The notes: a model not told the origin generated them from the sequence alone. A stretch of DNA of 64,000 nucleotides from Desulfovibrio aminophilus (GCF_023660105.1 NZ_JAMHGA010000021.1:1-64000), one strand, 5' to 3'. Counted from the first letter of the stretch, positions 1-9,739 are shown. Program-made: numbers and translations.

Positions 1-143
1 AAATTCAAATGGACGGGACACACCCCCCCACGCCCCCCCCCCCCGCTGCCACCTGGCGCCCGGCCGGAGCCGGACGCCGCGAGGCGGGTCCGCCGCCCAC
101 ACCCGCCGGCGGACCCGCGCCGTTTCCGCGACGCCGGAAACGC
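1..143. other. Non-coding stretch with poly-C tract
   Basis: No convincing gene. It holds two long cytosine runs (7 and about 12 bases) near 25-50 and a short perfect hairpin TTTCCG/CGGAAA at 123-140. Open frames here read through GC-rich spacer and lack ribosome binding sites. Confidence 0.4.
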
Positions 144-174
144 AAAGGGCCCCCGCCGTCGGCGGGGGCCCTTT
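144..174 (-). terminator. Terminator after the asmA gene
   Basis: A perfect 14-bp stem (144-157 with 161-174) closes a 3-base loop. It lies 27 bases beyond the stop of the minus-strand AsmA gene. AAA and TTT flank the GC-rich core on both sides, so it could act in both directions. It would end the long thrS-to-asmA transcription unit. Confidence 0.75.
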
Positions 175-200
175 CTCATCGGTTCGCGGAAGCGGACCCG

Positions 201-2363
201 TCAGAAGAGCTTCTTGAGCCCGTCCAAGGCTCCGCCCTTCTTCTTCGGCTCCTGCTGCGGGGTCGACGTGCCGGAGGATTCCTTCTTCTTGCCGCCGCCG
301 AACACGCCCTCAACGGCCCCTCCGATGGCACCGCCGACGCCCTGGACCGCCCCGCCCACGCCCTTGACCAGGCCAGCGGCCGCGCCCTTGACGTACTCGC
401 CCAGGTCCACGCCGAAGGAGGGGTCGGACAGGCTGCCCTTGATGCGCACCGGCACCAGGAGCCCGGTGTCCGAGGAGGTGGCGGCCACGAGCCGGGCCCG
501 CACGAGGTAGTCGATGCTGTCGGCGGGCAGGTTCACCTGGCCCTCGCCGTCGGCCCGCACGTTGGGCGAGCGCACGTCCAGGTCGCGGTTGACGATGACG
601 CCGTTGGCGGCCACGGCCGTGGCCGTGATGGAGCCGAACGGGGTGCGGTCCGAGGACTTGCCCTGCACCGTGCCGCTCGTGCCGCCCGCCGCCATGACCG
701 CCTTGGTCATGGCCTCCAGATCCACGCCCGGGAACACGCCGTCGTGGATGTCCAGGGCCAGGTTGCCGCCGAGCCCGCGCTTGAGGGCCGGGACCGTGGC
801 CCCGCTGGTGTGCAGGTCGGCCTTGAGGTTCATGTTGCCGTCGATGTTGTCCTTGCCGCTCATGTCCTTGAGCAGCGGTCCGAGCTGGACCTTGGCCAGG
901 GTCGCGCGCACGGCGCTCTGCGGGGTCTCCGGGCGGCAGTCCACGGAGAGTGAGGAGACCAGGCTGCCGCCATAGAGCAGCAGCGACGCCGGGTCCACGG
1001 TGAGCAGGCCGTCCTTGGCCTGGGCGCGGACCTTCACGTCGGTCAGGCGCAGGCCGGAGATCTTGAGCTTGCCGATGTCCAGCCGGGCGTCCAGCCCCAG
1101 CTCGCGGATGGCCTTCACCGGGATGACCTCGCCGGAGCCGCCGGAGGTACCGGAGGACTGGCCCGAGGAGGCCGCGCCGCCCTGCTTCTTGGGCGGCAGG
1201 TAGCGGTCCACGTCGATGCTGTCCATCTGGGCGTTGAGGACATAGAACGGCTTGGCGAAGTTCTGGACCGAGGCCGCGGCCTCCAGGGTGGTCTGGTCCA
1301 GCTTCACCTGGAGCGTGTCCACGGCGGCCTTGTCCTTGGCGGTCTTGAACGAGAGCTTGGCCGAGACCTGCTTGAGGGCCTCGGGATCGGCGGTCTCCAG
1401 CGGAGCCTGGCCCAGGGCGCGGAGCAGTTCCTTGACGTCGAAGGGCGCGATCTCCAGCTGGCCGGTGGCCTCGGGGCCGTCCAGGATCTTGGCCGCCTCG
1501 GCCTGGCCCGTGACCTTCAGGTTGTAGGCCGTGAGCGTGAGGCCCGAGAGCCCGCCGGTCTGGGCCTTGAGGTCCACGCGGGCCTGGGCCGCGGCCAGGG
1601 TCGCCTCGGCCTTGCCGCCGGGCACGGCCTTGCCCTGGGCCTGGACCGTGAACTTGAAGTCCTTCACCGCGTAGCGCCCGGCCCCGGTGTCCAGGGTCGC
1701 GACGCCGGAGAGGGCGTTGCGCGTGCGCAGCTCGGGCTCGGTGCTGTCCAGGGCGAAGGCGAGCGTGAAGTCGAACGGATCGCCGGGATCGATGGCCCCG
1801 GTCTCCAGGTTCACCTCGCGCACGGCGTAACTCTTGCCCTCCTTGGCGTCCTCCCAGAAGATGTTGGCGTTGGTGATCGCCAGTCCGCCCACGCTCAGGG
1901 ACGGCTCTCCGCCGCTTTTGGAGGGCGCCGCCGCCGGAGCGGCCTCCTTGGCCTCGCCCTTGCCGCCGAGGTCGTCCCAGTTGGTCCGGCCGTCCTTGGC
2001 CCGGGCCAGGTTGAGGGTCAGGTTGTCCAGGCTCACCTTGCCCATCTCCACGCTGCCCGACAGCAGCGGCAGGAGCCGGATGCGCACCTTGGCTGAGGTG
2101 AAGGAGACCATGGGCTTGTCGCCGAAGCCCGGAGCGTTGCCCAGGGTCGCGCCGCCCACCTCGGCCCCGATCCAGGGGAAGACCGTGACCTTCATGTCGC
2201 CCTTGAAGGTCAGGTCGCGGCCCGTGGCCTTCTTCACGGCCTCGACGATCTGGGTCTTGTACTGGTTGGGGTCGAAGGTGCTCACGAAGATCACCGCCCC
2301 GATCACCAGGAGCAGCACTCCCGCGCCGAGGGCCAGCAGTCCGTATTTCAACCATTTGTTCAT
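201..2363 (-). CDS. AsmA family protein
   Basis: 720-residue protein of the AsmA/YhdP type, probably anchored in the inner membrane with its bulk in the periplasm; the family is linked to outer-membrane biogenesis and lipid transport. One hydrophobic segment at about residues 7-30 is followed by the conserved AsmA start region (FDPNQYK, residues 31-37). The C-terminal half (about 415-640) carries the repetitive AsmA_2-like beta pattern with DRTPF near residue 575. The tail (about 655-720) is low-complexity Gly, Ala, Lys and Ser. The start codon overlaps the stop of the upstream MerR gene (ATGA), so the two are translationally coupled. Last gene before the terminator. The family call is firm; the substrate is unknown. 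Confidence 0.88.
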   Translation of the reverse strand: MNKWLKYGLLALGAGVLLLVIGAVIFVSTFDPNQYKTQIVEAVKKATGRDLTFKGDMKVTVFPWIGAEVGGATLGNAPGFGDKPMVSFTSAKVRIRLLPLLSGSVEMGKVSLDNLTLNLARAKDGRTNWDDLGGKGEAKEAAPAAAPSKSGGEPSLSVGGLAITNANIFWEDAKEGKSYAVREVNLETGAIDPGDPFDFTLAFALDSTEPELRTRNALSGVATLDTGAGRYAVKDFKFTVQAQGKAVPGGKAEATLAAAQARVDLKAQTGGLSGLTLTAYNLKVTGQAEAAKILDGPEATGQLEIAPFDVKELLRALGQAPLETADPEALKQVSAKLSFKTAKDKAAVDTLQVKLDQTTLEAAASVQNFAKPFYVLNAQMDSIDVDRYLPPKKQGGAASSGQSSGTSGGSGEVIPVKAIRELGLDARLDIGKLKISGLRLTDVKVRAQAKDGLLTVDPASLLLYGGSLVSSLSVDCRPETPQSAVRATLAKVQLGPLLKDMSGKDNIDGNMNLKADLHTSGATVPALKRGLGGNLALDIHDGVFPGVDLEAMTKAVMAAGGTSGTVQGKSSDRTPFGSITATAVAANGVIVNRDLDVRSPNVRADGEGQVNLPADSIDYLVRARLVAATSSDTGLLVPVRIKGSLSDPSFGVDLGEYVKGAAAGLVKGVGGAVQGVGGAIGGAVEGVFGGGKKKESSGTSTPQQEPKKKGGALDGLKKLF

Positions 2364-2698
2364 GAGCGCACCTCCATGTCGGAATCGTTGCTTCCCGCGA
2401 GCAGGTCGCGGATGGCCCGCAGCTCGTCGCGCACCTCGCGCAACAACTCGCTGGGGCCCTTTTCCTCCAGGCGCTTGCGCGCGCCCTCGATGGTCAGGCC
2501 CTCCTCGTAGAGCAGATGCTTGATCTCGCGCACCAGGCCGAGCTGCTCCTCGCTGTACATGCGCTGGCCCGAGGCCGTGCGCAGCGGCTCCAGCTGGGGG
2601 AACTCGCTCTCCCAGAAACGCAGGACGAAGGGCTTGATGCCGAGCAGTTCGGCGGCCTGGCCGATCTTGTAGGTCGCGGAAGCGGGTTTTTCGTCCAT
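2360..2698 (-). CDS. MerR family transcriptional regulator
   Basis: 112 residues with an N-terminal MerR helix-turn-helix (about residues 8-75; YKIGQAAELLGIKPFVLRFWE) and a C-terminal coiled coil (about 76-105). There is no effector domain and no metal-binding cysteine, so it resembles the short MerR proteins found downstream of pheT or ihfA in many proteobacteria. I chose the ATG at 2698 because the HTH begins eight residues later; the open frame extends upstream through the pheT terminator, which is unlikely to be coding. It couples to asmA through an ATGA overlap. Its target is unknown. Confidence 0.82.
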   Translation of the reverse strand: MDEKPASATYKIGQAAELLGIKPFVLRFWESEFPQLEPLRTASGQRMYSEEQLGLVREIKHLLYEEGLTIEGARKRLEEKGPSELLREVRDELRAIRDLLAGSNDSDMEVRS

Positions 2699-2747
2699 GA
2701 GAGGGACGATAGCAGAGGAAGCGGGCGCGGGGAACACCCGTGAACGG

Positions 2748-2777
2748 CGAAAAAAAAGGGGGGCCGGAGCCCCCCCC
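2748..2777 (-). terminator. Terminator after pheT
   Basis: On the minus strand a run of G pairs with a run of C around a CTCCGG loop, followed directly by eight T. This is a textbook intrinsic terminator 26 bases past the pheT stop. It separates the translation operon from merR-asmA, apart from read-through. Confidence 0.85.
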
Positions 2778-2802
2778 TGATGACGCATCGGCGGCGGAAG
2801 GC

Positions 2803-5202
2803 CTACAGCCGGACCGGCAGCTTCTGGAGCAGCCCGTCCACCATCGTGCCGTGCTCCTTGTCCACTTCCTTGTCCTTCAAGGTGCGGGCGGCATGGCGGT
2901 AGGTCAGGCGGAAGGTCAGGTTGCGCTCGTCCTTGTCATGGTCGGGCGTGAACAGGTTGACCATCTCCACACTCTCCAGGAACTGCGGCTTGAGCTCCAG
3001 GATGGCCCGGCGCACGGACTCGGCGGCCAAGCCGCCGGGGCAGGCCACGGTCACGTCCCGGCGCACCGGCGGGAAGGTGGGCAGAGGCCGGAACACGACC
3101 TTGCGGGCCGCGTGCAGCCCGCGGATGAGATCCACGTCCAGATCGGCCAGCCATACCTCGCGGCGGGCGTGGTGGGCGTCGGCCATGTCGGCCTTGACCC
3201 GGCCCACGCTGCCCAGGACCGTTCCCTCCAGGATCACGGACACGGCGGGCTCCAGGAAACAGTGGGAGTCCAGGGCGGCGAACTCCGGGCGGCCGAGCTT
3301 GAGGTGCTCGAAGAGCCCCTCCACCAGTCCCTTCACGTCGAGGTAGTCCGCGTCCTCCAGGGGCCAGGGCCAATCCTCGGCGAAGCGTGTGCCGTGCAGG
3401 AGCAGCCCCAGGCGGGTGTGCTCCCGGGCGCGGGTCTCGGAGTCCTGGTCCTCGAAATACACCCGGGCCAGCTCGAACAGCCGCAGCCGCGCGTTGCCCT
3501 GGGCGATGTTGTGCTTGAGGTTCTGCAGCAGGCTCGGGGCCACGGCCGTGCGCAGGACGTTCTGCTCCTCGGTGAGCGGGTTGGCGATGGCGATGCGGCA
3601 GCCGTTCTCCAGGCAGAGCAGGTCGAGGTCCTTGTGGCCCACGAAGCTGTAGTTCACCACCTCGCGCAGGCCCACGCCCGAGGCCCAGGCCTTGATCCGG
3701 CGGTTGAAGGCGAACTCGCCCTCGCCCCCGTCCACGATGTCCAGGGACTTGGCCACGCGCGGGAGCACGGCCGGGATACGGTCCACGCCGTACACCCGGG
3801 CCAGTTCCTCGGAGAGGTCCACCTCGCGCTCCAGGTCCAGCCGCCAGGGCGGCGTGGTCACGGACCAGCGGGACGGGTCGGACTCGTCCACGGCGCAGCC
3901 CATGCGGGAGAACGTCTCGCGGGCGAAATCCGGGGTCAGCTCCAGGCCCAGGAGATCATTGCAGCGTCCCAGACGGAAGCCGTGCACGCGGGTGGTCCAG
4001 GGCTTGGGCTCGGCGGCCACCACGCCGCGCAGCACCGTGGCCCCGGAGACCTCGGCCATGAGCCGGGCCGCGCGGTCCACGGCCAGGCGCGCGCCGATCT
4101 GGTCCACGCCGCGCTCGAAGCGGTAGGAGGCCTCGCTGGGCAGTGCCAGGCGGCGGGCCGTGCGGCGGATGGCGCCGGGCCGGAACACGGCGCACTCCAG
4201 GGCCACCTCGGTGGTGGCGTCGCCGATCTCGCTGTTCAGGCCGCCCATGACGCCCGCCAGGGCCACCGGCTTCTCGCCGTCCCAGATGAGCAGGTCGGAC
4301 GCCAGCAGCTTGCGCTCCTGGCCGTCCAGGGTGGTGAAGCGCGTTCCGTCGGACGCCGGGGCCACGCGGATCACCCCGCCCGCCAAAAGATTGCGGTCAA
4401 AGGCGTGCAGGGGCTGGCCCAGCTCCATCATGACATAGTTGGTCACGTCCACGATGTTGCTGATGGGCCGCAGGCCGATGGCCGTGAGGCGGTAGCGCAT
4501 CCAGTCCGGGGCCTTGCCCATGCGCACGCCGGAGAGCAGCCGCGCCTGGTACAGGGGACAGAACTCGCCGTCGGCGATCTCCACGCGCAGCAGCCCGGCC
4601 GCCTCGGCGCCGCCCTCCTCCACCCCGCAGGGCGGCATGGTCAGGGGCAGGCCGAAGGCCAGGGCCGTCTCCCGGGCGATGCCGAGCACGCTCAGGCAGT
4701 CCGCGCGGTTGGGCGTGATGGAGATGTCCAGGACCGTGCGCTCCAGGTTCAGGGCCTCGGTCAGGGGCAGGCCCACGCGGCAGGTGTCCGGCAGGACCAG
4801 GATGCCCTCGTGGGCCTCGGACAGGCCCAGCTCGCGCTCGGAACAGATCATGCCCATGGAGGGCACGCCGCGCAGCTTGGCCTTCTTGATCTGCAGCCCT
4901 CCGGGCAGGGTGCTGCCCACGGGGGCCACGGGCACCTTCTGCCCGGCGGCCACGTTGGGCGCGCCGCAGACGATGGACAGGAGTTCGCCCGCGCCGATGT
5001 CCACGGAGCAGACGGAAAGATGGTCGGACTCGGGATGGCGGGCGCACTCGGCCACGTGGCCCACGACCACCTGGGCGATGCCCTCGAACGGGTCGTGGAC
5101 GCCCTCCAGTTCCAGGCCGAGCATGGTCAGCCGGTCGCCGAGGTCCTGAACGCCGCCCTCGTAGGGCACGAACTCACGCAGCCAGGAGAGAGAGATGAGC
5201 AT
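2803..5202 (-). CDS. pheT: Phenylalanine-tRNA ligase beta subunit
   Basis: 799 residues, the normal bacterial length. Forms the (alpha-beta)2 enzyme that charges tRNA-Phe in the cytoplasm. Visible parts: the N-terminal B1 start (MLISLSWLREFV), the tRNA-binding EMAP-like domain at about 40-150, the B3/B4 core (about 215-380), B5 (about 400-475), and the C-terminal ferredoxin-fold anticodon-binding domain (about 705-799, with FPPVRRDVTV). I chose ATG 5202 because it begins the conserved MLISLSWL; a GGAG sits 8 bases upstream. The longer open frame adds 30 Pro/Arg-rich residues unlike the family. Last gene of the thrS-infC-rpmI-rplT-pheS-pheT operon. Confidence 0.96.
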   Translation of the reverse strand: MLISLSWLREFVPYEGGVQDLGDRLTMLGLELEGVHDPFEGIAQVVVGHVAECARHPESDHLSVCSVDIGAGELLSIVCGAPNVAAGQKVPVAPVGSTLPGGLQIKKAKLRGVPSMGMICSERELGLSEAHEGILVLPDTCRVGLPLTEALNLERTVLDISITPNRADCLSVLGIARETALAFGLPLTMPPCGVEEGGAEAAGLLRVEIADGEFCPLYQARLLSGVRMGKAPDWMRYRLTAIGLRPISNIVDVTNYVMMELGQPLHAFDRNLLAGGVIRVAPASDGTRFTTLDGQERKLLASDLLIWDGEKPVALAGVMGGLNSEIGDATTEVALECAVFRPGAIRRTARRLALPSEASYRFERGVDQIGARLAVDRAARLMAEVSGATVLRGVVAAEPKPWTTRVHGFRLGRCNDLLGLELTPDFARETFSRMGCAVDESDPSRWSVTTPPWRLDLEREVDLSEELARVYGVDRIPAVLPRVAKSLDIVDGGEGEFAFNRRIKAWASGVGLREVVNYSFVGHKDLDLLCLENGCRIAIANPLTEEQNVLRTAVAPSLLQNLKHNIAQGNARLRLFELARVYFEDQDSETRAREHTRLGLLLHGTRFAEDWPWPLEDADYLDVKGLVEGLFEHLKLGRPEFAALDSHCFLEPAVSVILEGTVLGSVGRVKADMADAHHARREVWLADLDVDLIRGLHAARKVVFRPLPTFPPVRRDVTVACPGGLAAESVRRAILELKPQFLESVEMVNLFTPDHDKDERNLTFRLTYRHAARTLKDKEVDKEHGTMVDGLLQKLPVRL

Positions 5203-5346
5203 GGACGGACTCCGGGGAAGGCCCCTTTGCGGGAGGCGGGGTTTCCCCAAACCCGCTCCCGACGCTTGCAACAGGCCGGGCCGGCGCGGCACGCCGCGAC
5301 GGCCCGGGGAATATGCCGAACGGGGACGCGCGCGGCGTCCCCCGGG
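5203..5346 (-). promoter_or_regulatory. Structured pheS-pheT spacer
   Basis: A 144-base gap inside an otherwise tightly packed operon. It holds a near-perfect 12-bp stem with a 4-base loop (5278-5289 with 5294-5305) and a second GC-rich hairpin at about 5236-5257. No T-run follows either one, so this looks like an mRNA processing or pausing element rather than a terminator. Function is inferred only from structure. Confidence 0.35.
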
Positions 5347-6399
5347 TCAGGCGAACTGTTCCAGGAACCGGACGTCGTTCTCGAAGAACATGCGCAGGTC
5401 GTTGACCCCGTACTTGAGCATGGCCACGCGCTCCACGCCCATGCCGAAGGCGAACCCCGAGACTTCCTCGGGATCGTAGCCCACGGCCTTGAAGACGTTG
5501 GGATCGACCATGCCGCAGCCCAGGATCTCCACCCAGCCCGTGCGCTTGCACACGCGGCAGGGCTCCGGGCCCACATGCCCCTTGCCGCCGCAGAGCACGC
5601 AGGAGATGTCCACCTCCGCGCTGGGCTCGGTGAAGGGGAAGAAGCTCGGCCGGAAGCGCACCCGGGTGCCCGCGCCGAAGACCGCGCGCACGAAGGCCGT
5701 GAGCGTTCCGCGCAGGTCGGCCATGCTCACCTTGCGGTCGGCCAGCAGGCCCTCGATCTGGTGGAACATGGGCGTATGGGTGATGTCCGAGTCGCGGCGG
5801 TAGACCTTGCCCGGGGCGATGACCGCCACGGGGGGCTTGCGGGACAGCATGGTGCGCACCTGCAGGGGCGAGGTATGCGTGCGCAGGACGATGGATTCCG
5901 AGACGTAGAGGGTGTCCTGCATGTCCCGCGCCGGATGCTCGGGCGGAATGTTCAGGGCCTCGAAATTGTACCAGTCGCTCTCGACCTCGGGCCCGGAGAC
6001 CACGTCGAAGCCCAGACCCGCGAACACGTCGCAGATCTCCTGGGTCACCAGGGTCACGGGGTGCAGCGATCCCTGCTGGGGACGGCGGCCGGGCAGCGTG
6101 GGGTCGAAGCGGGACAGGGCGGCCCCGGTCTCGGCGGCGGTCAGCTCGCGCTCGCGGCCCTCGATGAGCTCGGTGAGCGCGGCCTTGATCTCGTTGGCCT
6201 TGCGCCCGGCGGCGGGCTTGTCCTCGGCGCTCATGCCGGGCAGGTCCAGCATGCACTGGGCCAGGCGGCCCTTGCGGCCGAGGAACTCGACGCGCAGTTC
6301 CTCCAGGTCCTTCAAGGAAGAGACCTGGCCCCGGCGCTCTTCACACGCCCGGGCCAGGCCGTCCAATGATTCCAAAAAGGACCGGATGTCCTGGGCCAC
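5347..6399 (-). CDS. pheS: Phenylalanine-tRNA ligase alpha subunit
   Basis: 350 residues, catalytic subunit of PheRS. The N-terminal coiled coil (about 1-90) is followed by the class II aminoacyl-tRNA synthetase core: motif 1 near 120-150, motif 2 around 190-215 (FHQIEG), and motif 3 near the C-terminus ([13 protein letters not shown], about 318-330). The sequence HPARDMQDT (about 153) is typical of PheS. It starts 3 bases after the rplT stop, so it is translated in the same operon. A Cys4-type insert (CVLCGGKG and CRVCKRTG, about 268-288) suggests a small zinc-binding hairpin, which occurs in some bacterial PheS. Confidence 0.96.
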   Translation of the reverse strand: MAQDIRSFLESLDGLARACEERRGQVSSLKDLEELRVEFLGRKGRLAQCMLDLPGMSAEDKPAAGRKANEIKAALTELIEGRERELTAAETGAALSRFDPTLPGRRPQQGSLHPVTLVTQEICDVFAGLGFDVVSGPEVESDWYNFEALNIPPEHPARDMQDTLYVSESIVLRTHTSPLQVRTMLSRKPPVAVIAPGKVYRRDSDITHTPMFHQIEGLLADRKVSMADLRGTLTAFVRAVFGAGTRVRFRPSFFPFTEPSAEVDISCVLCGGKGHVGPEPCRVCKRTGWVEILGCGMVDPNVFKAVGYDPEEVSGFAFGMGVERVAMLKYGVNDLRMFFENDVRFLEQFA

Positions 6400-6402
6400 C
6401 GT

Positions 6403-6756
6403 CTACGCCACCTGGGCCTTGGCGGCCTCGGCGATCTTGGCGAACACGTCCTTGTCGCGCACGGCCATGTCGGCCAGCACCTTGCGGTTCAGCTCGATGC
6501 CGGCCTTCTTCAGGCCGTTCATCAGGCGGCTGTAGGACAGGCCGCAGAGACGGGCGGCGGCGTTGATGCGCACGATCCACAGCTTGCGGAATTCGCGCTT
6601 GCGGTTCTTGCGGTCGCGGTAGGCGAAGACCAGGGCCTTTTCCACACGCTCCCGGGCGGTGACGTACAAACGACGCCCGGAACCACGGTAGCCCTTGGCC
6701 ATCTTCAGGAATTTCTTGTGACGCCGACGGGCGGCGAGACCACGCTTGACTCTCAT
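6403..6756 (-). CDS. rplT: 50S ribosomal protein L20
   Basis: 117 residues, the normal length. The very basic N-terminal extension ([18 protein letters not shown]) that threads into 23S rRNA is followed by the conserved globular part ending near [19 protein letters not shown] precedes the start by 8 bases. L20 is an assembly protein that represses its own operon in several bacteria. The 91-base gap to rpmI shows no structure I can match to a known L20 leader. Confidence 0.97.
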   Translation of the reverse strand: MRVKRGLAARRRHKKFLKMAKGYRGSGRRLYVTARERVEKALVFAYRDRKNRKREFRKLWIVRINAAARLCGLSYSRLMNGLKKAGIELNRKVLADMAVRDKDVFAKIAEAAKAQVA

Positions 6757-6847
6757 TGCTCGTTCCTCCGAATTCGCTTTGGACCCCCCAACTGCCGCGC
6801 GGGCCTTGGCGGGTGGACCAGAGTCTTTGGGTTCGTTTCAGCTACGC

Positions 6848-7045
6848 CTAGGCGTAGGGCATCAGGCGGCGCAGAGCCTTCTCGTTGGTGGAGTCCGCAA
6901 CGGTGCTCTGGCCCAGACGACGCTTCCGCTTGGCGTTCTTCTTGGTCAGGATGTGGCGCAGGTTCTTGCGGCGGCGCTTGAACTTGCCACTGCCCGTGAC
7001 GCTGAAGCGCTTGGCGGCGCTGCGGTTGGTCTTGAGCTTGGGCAT
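6848..7045 (-). CDS. rpmI: 50S ribosomal protein L35
   Basis: 65 residues, typical of L35: [14 protein letters not shown] at the start, then the [14 protein letters not shown] basic block. I chose ATG 7045 because it has GGAGG 5 bases upstream and begins with the invariant MPKLKT; the in-frame ATG ten codons earlier overlaps that Shine-Dalgarno region. Follows infC closely in the operon. Confidence 0.97.
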   Translation of the reverse strand: MPKLKTNRSAAKRFSVTGSGKFKRRRKNLRHILTKKNAKRKRRLGQSTVADSTNEKALRRLMPYA

Positions 7046-7091
7046 TCTTTCCTCCTTCAAATGAACAACCGGCAAAAAAGCCGGCGGTCGC

Positions 7092-7607
7092 CTATTTCTT
7101 GATCGGGGCCAGCATGATGTTCATGGTCCGGCCCTCGAACTGGGCCCCCTGCTCCATCTTCGCCATCTCGCGCAGGTCCTCGACCACGCGGTCCAGCATG
7201 CTCTGTCCCCTGTCCTTGTGCACGATCTCTCGGCCGCGGAAGAACACGGTGGCCTTGACCCGATCGCCGTCTTCCAGGAAGCGCTTGATATGCTTGAGCT
7301 TCGTCTGGTAGTCGTGCTCGTCGGTCTTGGGCCGGAACTTCACTTCCTTGATTTGGATGACGGTCTGCTTCTTCTTGGCTTCCTGCTGCCGCTTCTGCTG
7401 CTGATACTTGAACTTCCCGAAGTCCATGATGCGGCAGACCGGCGGATCGGCATTGGGCGAGACCTCCACGAGGTCGAGGCCCTTCTCCTGGGCGTGACGC
7501 AGGGCGTCAGCCGTGGCCATGATCCCGAGCTGGGAACCGTCTTCGTCGATGACCCGGATTTGGGGGATGCGGATCCGCTCGTTGCGGCGGACTCCGTCAT
7601 CCTTAAT
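7092..7607 (-). CDS. infC: Translation initiation factor IF-3 (AUU start)
   Basis: 171 residues when read from the ATT at 7607, which matches normal IF3 length; the first ATG at 7520 would remove 29 residues of the N-terminal domain, including the conserved [19 protein letters not shown] region. IF3 binds the 30S subunit and rejects non-AUG initiation, and AUU starts are the known basis of infC autoregulation. Here the ATT overlaps the thrS stop (GATTAAGG: thrS ends GAT TAA, infC begins ATT AAG). The C-terminal domain (about 85-171) carries [14 protein letters not shown]. The start is seen in the sequence; autoregulation is inferred from the family. Confidence 0.93.
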   Translation of the reverse strand: MKDDGVRRNERIRIPQIRVIDEDGSQLGIMATADALRHAQEKGLDLVEVSPNADPPVCRIMDFGKFKYQQQKRQQEAKKKQTVIQIKEVKFRPKTDEHDYQTKLKHIKRFLEDGDRVKATVFFRGREIVHKDRGQSMLDRVVEDLREMAKMEQGAQFEGRTMNIMLAPIKK

Positions 7608-9558
7608 CGGCGGGCCCTGTCGCCGTGGAAAAGCTATAGCGCATCCCTCCGCGTTTGAAAGGTTCCTGGGCGGCTTCGAGGATCATGGCCGCCGCCTCTT
7701 CCAGCGGCTTCATGCCGGGATCGCCGCCCTCGCGCAGACGCACGTTGACAGCCCCGGCCTCCACTTCCTTGTCGCCGACGACAAGCATGTATGGAATCTT
7801 CTCCAGCTGGGCCTCGCGAATCTTGTAGCCCAGCTTTTCGTTCCGCAAATCCGCTTCGGCACGAATGCCCTTTTCCCGTAAAAACCGCAAGACCTTTTCC
7901 GCGAACGGATTCTGGGCGTCCGTGACCGTGACGATGCGGGCCTGCACCGGCGCGAGCCAGACCGGGAAGGCCCCGGCGAAATGTTCGGTCAGCACGCCGA
8001 TGAAGCGCTCCACCGAACCCAGAATGACCCGGTGGATCATCACCGGACGGTGGCGGTCCCCATCCTCACCCACATACACCAGATCGAAACGTTCGGGCAA
8101 GGTGAAGTCGCACTGCACCGTGGCGCACTGCCAGCTGCGGCCCAGGGCGTCCTTGATCTTGATGTCGATCTTCGGGCCGTAGAACGCGCCGTCGCCCTCG
8201 TTGATCTCGTAGGGCAGGCCCATGGCGTCCAGGGCGTTGGTCAGGGCCGAGGTGGCGCGCTCCCAGTCCTCGTCGCTGCCGATGGACTTCTCCGGCCGGG
8301 TGCTGATCTCGGCGGTGAAGTCGAAGTCGAAGAGCTTCATCACGTCGCGCACGAAGTTCACCACGCCGATGATCTCGTCCTGGAGCTGGTCCGGGCGGCA
8401 GATGATGTGCGCGTCGTCCTGGGTGAAGGAGCGCACGCGCAGCAGCCCGTGGAGCACGCCGGACTTCTCGTGGCGGTGGACCACGCCGTGCTCGAAGAAA
8501 CGCTTGGGCAGGTCGCGGTAGCTGCGGATGCGCGTCTTGAAGATGATCATGTGCGCCAGGCAGTTCATCGGCTTGACGCCGTAGGCCTGCTCGTCGATCT
8601 CCGTGAAGTACATGTTTTCACGGTAGTTGTCGTAGTGGCCCGAGCGCTCCCAGAGGTCGCGCTTGAGCAGCAGCGGCCCCTGCACGAACTCGTAGCCGCG
8701 CTTGAGGTGCTCCTTGCGCTCGAAGTCCTCCAGGATGGCCCGCAGGAGCGCGCCCTTGGGATGCCAGAAGACGAACCCCGCCCCGGCCTCCTCGTGGAAG
8801 CTGAACAGGTCGAGCTGGGTGCCCAGCTTGCGGTGGTCGCGCTTCTTGGCCTCCTCCAGCTGGTGCAGGTGCTTGGCCAGGTCCTTGGGGTTGGCCCAGG
8901 CCGTGCCGTAGATGCGCTGGAGCTGGGGATTCTTCTCGTCGCCGCGCCAGTAGGCCCCGGCCACGGTGAGCAGCTTGAAGGCCTTGAGCATGCCGGTGCG
9001 GGGCACGTGCGGGCCCCGGCAAAGGTCGGTGAAGCTTCCGTGGGTATAGAGGGAGACCTCGGGCGCGCCCAGGTCGCGGATGAGCTCCACCTTGTAGTTC
9101 TCGCCCTCGCCCTGGAACAGCCGGGAGGCCTCGTCCGCCGTGACGTTCCGGCGGGAGAAGGGCTTGTCCGCGCCCACGTTCCGGGTCATCTCGGCCTCGA
9201 TGGCCTCCAGGTCCTCGGGCGTGAACGGGCGCTCGAACTCGAAATCGTAGTAGAAGCCGTTCTCGATGGACGGCCCGATGGTCACCTTGGCCTGGGGGAA
9301 GAGCTTCTTCACGGCCTCGGCCATGAGGTGGGCCGTGGAGTGGCGGATCACGTCCAGGCCCTCGGGGCTCTCGGCGGAGACGGGTTCAAGGGCCGGGCAG
9401 TCCTCGGGCACGGGGGCGGTCAGGTCCAGGAGCGCGTCGCCGCAGCGGGCGACCACGGTGTTCTTGAACTGCTTGTTGGACAGGACGGACTTGAGCACGT
9501 CGCCGATGACGGCGCCCTTCTCCACCTCGATCTTCTGTCCCGCGACCTCGACCTGCAC
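7603..9558 (-). CDS. thrS: Threonine-tRNA ligase
   Basis: 651 residues. Domains in order: TGS (about 1-60), editing/second-additional domain with the [11 protein letters not shown] motif (about 67-77) and a [10 protein letters not shown]-type motif (about 175-185), class II catalytic core (about 240-530; [22 protein letters not shown]), and the HGTP anticodon-binding domain (about 545-640). I chose the GTG at 9558 because AAGGAG lies 7 bases upstream and the TGS domain ([15 protein letters not shown]) starts there; an upstream ATG would prepend 27 residues read through the tRNA terminator. First gene of the operon; the stop codon overlaps the infC AUU start. Confidence 0.96.
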   Translation of the reverse strand: MQVEVAGQKIEVEKGAVIGDVLKSVLSNKQFKNTVVARCGDALLDLTAPVPEDCPALEPVSAESPEGLDVIRHSTAHLMAEAVKKLFPQAKVTIGPSIENGFYYDFEFERPFTPEDLEAIEAEMTRNVGADKPFSRRNVTADEASRLFQGEGENYKVELIRDLGAPEVSLYTHGSFTDLCRGPHVPRTGMLKAFKLLTVAGAYWRGDEKNPQLQRIYGTAWANPKDLAKHLHQLEEAKKRDHRKLGTQLDLFSFHEEAGAGFVFWHPKGALLRAILEDFERKEHLKRGYEFVQGPLLLKRDLWERSGHYDNYRENMYFTEIDEQAYGVKPMNCLAHMIIFKTRIRSYRDLPKRFFEHGVVHRHEKSGVLHGLLRVRSFTQDDAHIICRPDQLQDEIIGVVNFVRDVMKLFDFDFTAEISTRPEKSIGSDEDWERATSALTNALDAMGLPYEINEGDGAFYGPKIDIKIKDALGRSWQCATVQCDFTLPERFDLVYVGEDGDRHRPVMIHRVILGSVERFIGVLTEHFAGAFPVWLAPVQARIVTVTDAQNPFAEKVLRFLREKGIRAEADLRNEKLGYKIREAQLEKIPYMLVVGDKEVEAGAVNVRLREGGDPGMKPLEEAAAMILEAAQEPFKRGGMRYSFSTATGPAD

Positions 9559-9609
9559 GACGATCTCCTTATCCGCGCCGCCTTCCCGGCGCTCGGCGCA
9601 AGATGACGA

Positions 9610-9631
9610 AAGGGAGGCGTGGGCCTCCCTT
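9610..9631 (-). terminator. Hairpin after tRNA-Val
   Basis: A 9-bp stem AAGGGAGGC/GCCTCCCTT with a 4-base loop lies 12 bases beyond the tRNA-Val 3' end. The T tract is weak, so it may be an attenuator or an RNA-processing stem that lets transcripts continue into thrS. Confidence 0.5.
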
Positions 9632-9642
9632 CCGTTCAAATA

Positions 9643-9719
9643 TGGTAGGCACGAGGAGACTTGAACTCCTGACCCCTAGCGTGTCGAGCTAGTGCTCTAA
9701 CCAACTGAGCTACGCGCCT
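9643..9719 (-). tRNA. tRNA-Val (GAC)
   Basis: A 77-base cloverleaf with encoded CCA. Acceptor AGGCGCG pairs with CGTGCCT (one G-T), D stem GCTC/GAGC, anticodon stem CTAGC/GCTAG, T stem AGGAG/CTCCT with TTCAAGT loop. The anticodon loop is TCGACAC, putting GAC at 34-36. Position 33 is then C instead of the nearly universal T. The alternative anticodon CGA (Ser) would need a long variable arm, which is absent. A clear promoter lies just upstream. Confidence 0.85.
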
Positions 9720-9739
9720 GTTTCCTCCGGGGGAACGCT

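Noticed and set aside
2740-6369. A 1209-codon open frame on the plus strand antisense to pheT and pheS
   Set aside because: It mirrors the third-codon GC bias of the genes below it, has no ribosome binding site and no recognisable domain.
9643-9719. Reading the tRNA as Ser(CGA)
   Set aside because: It lacks the long variable arm of serine tRNAs and the stem pairs fix GAC at positions 34-36.
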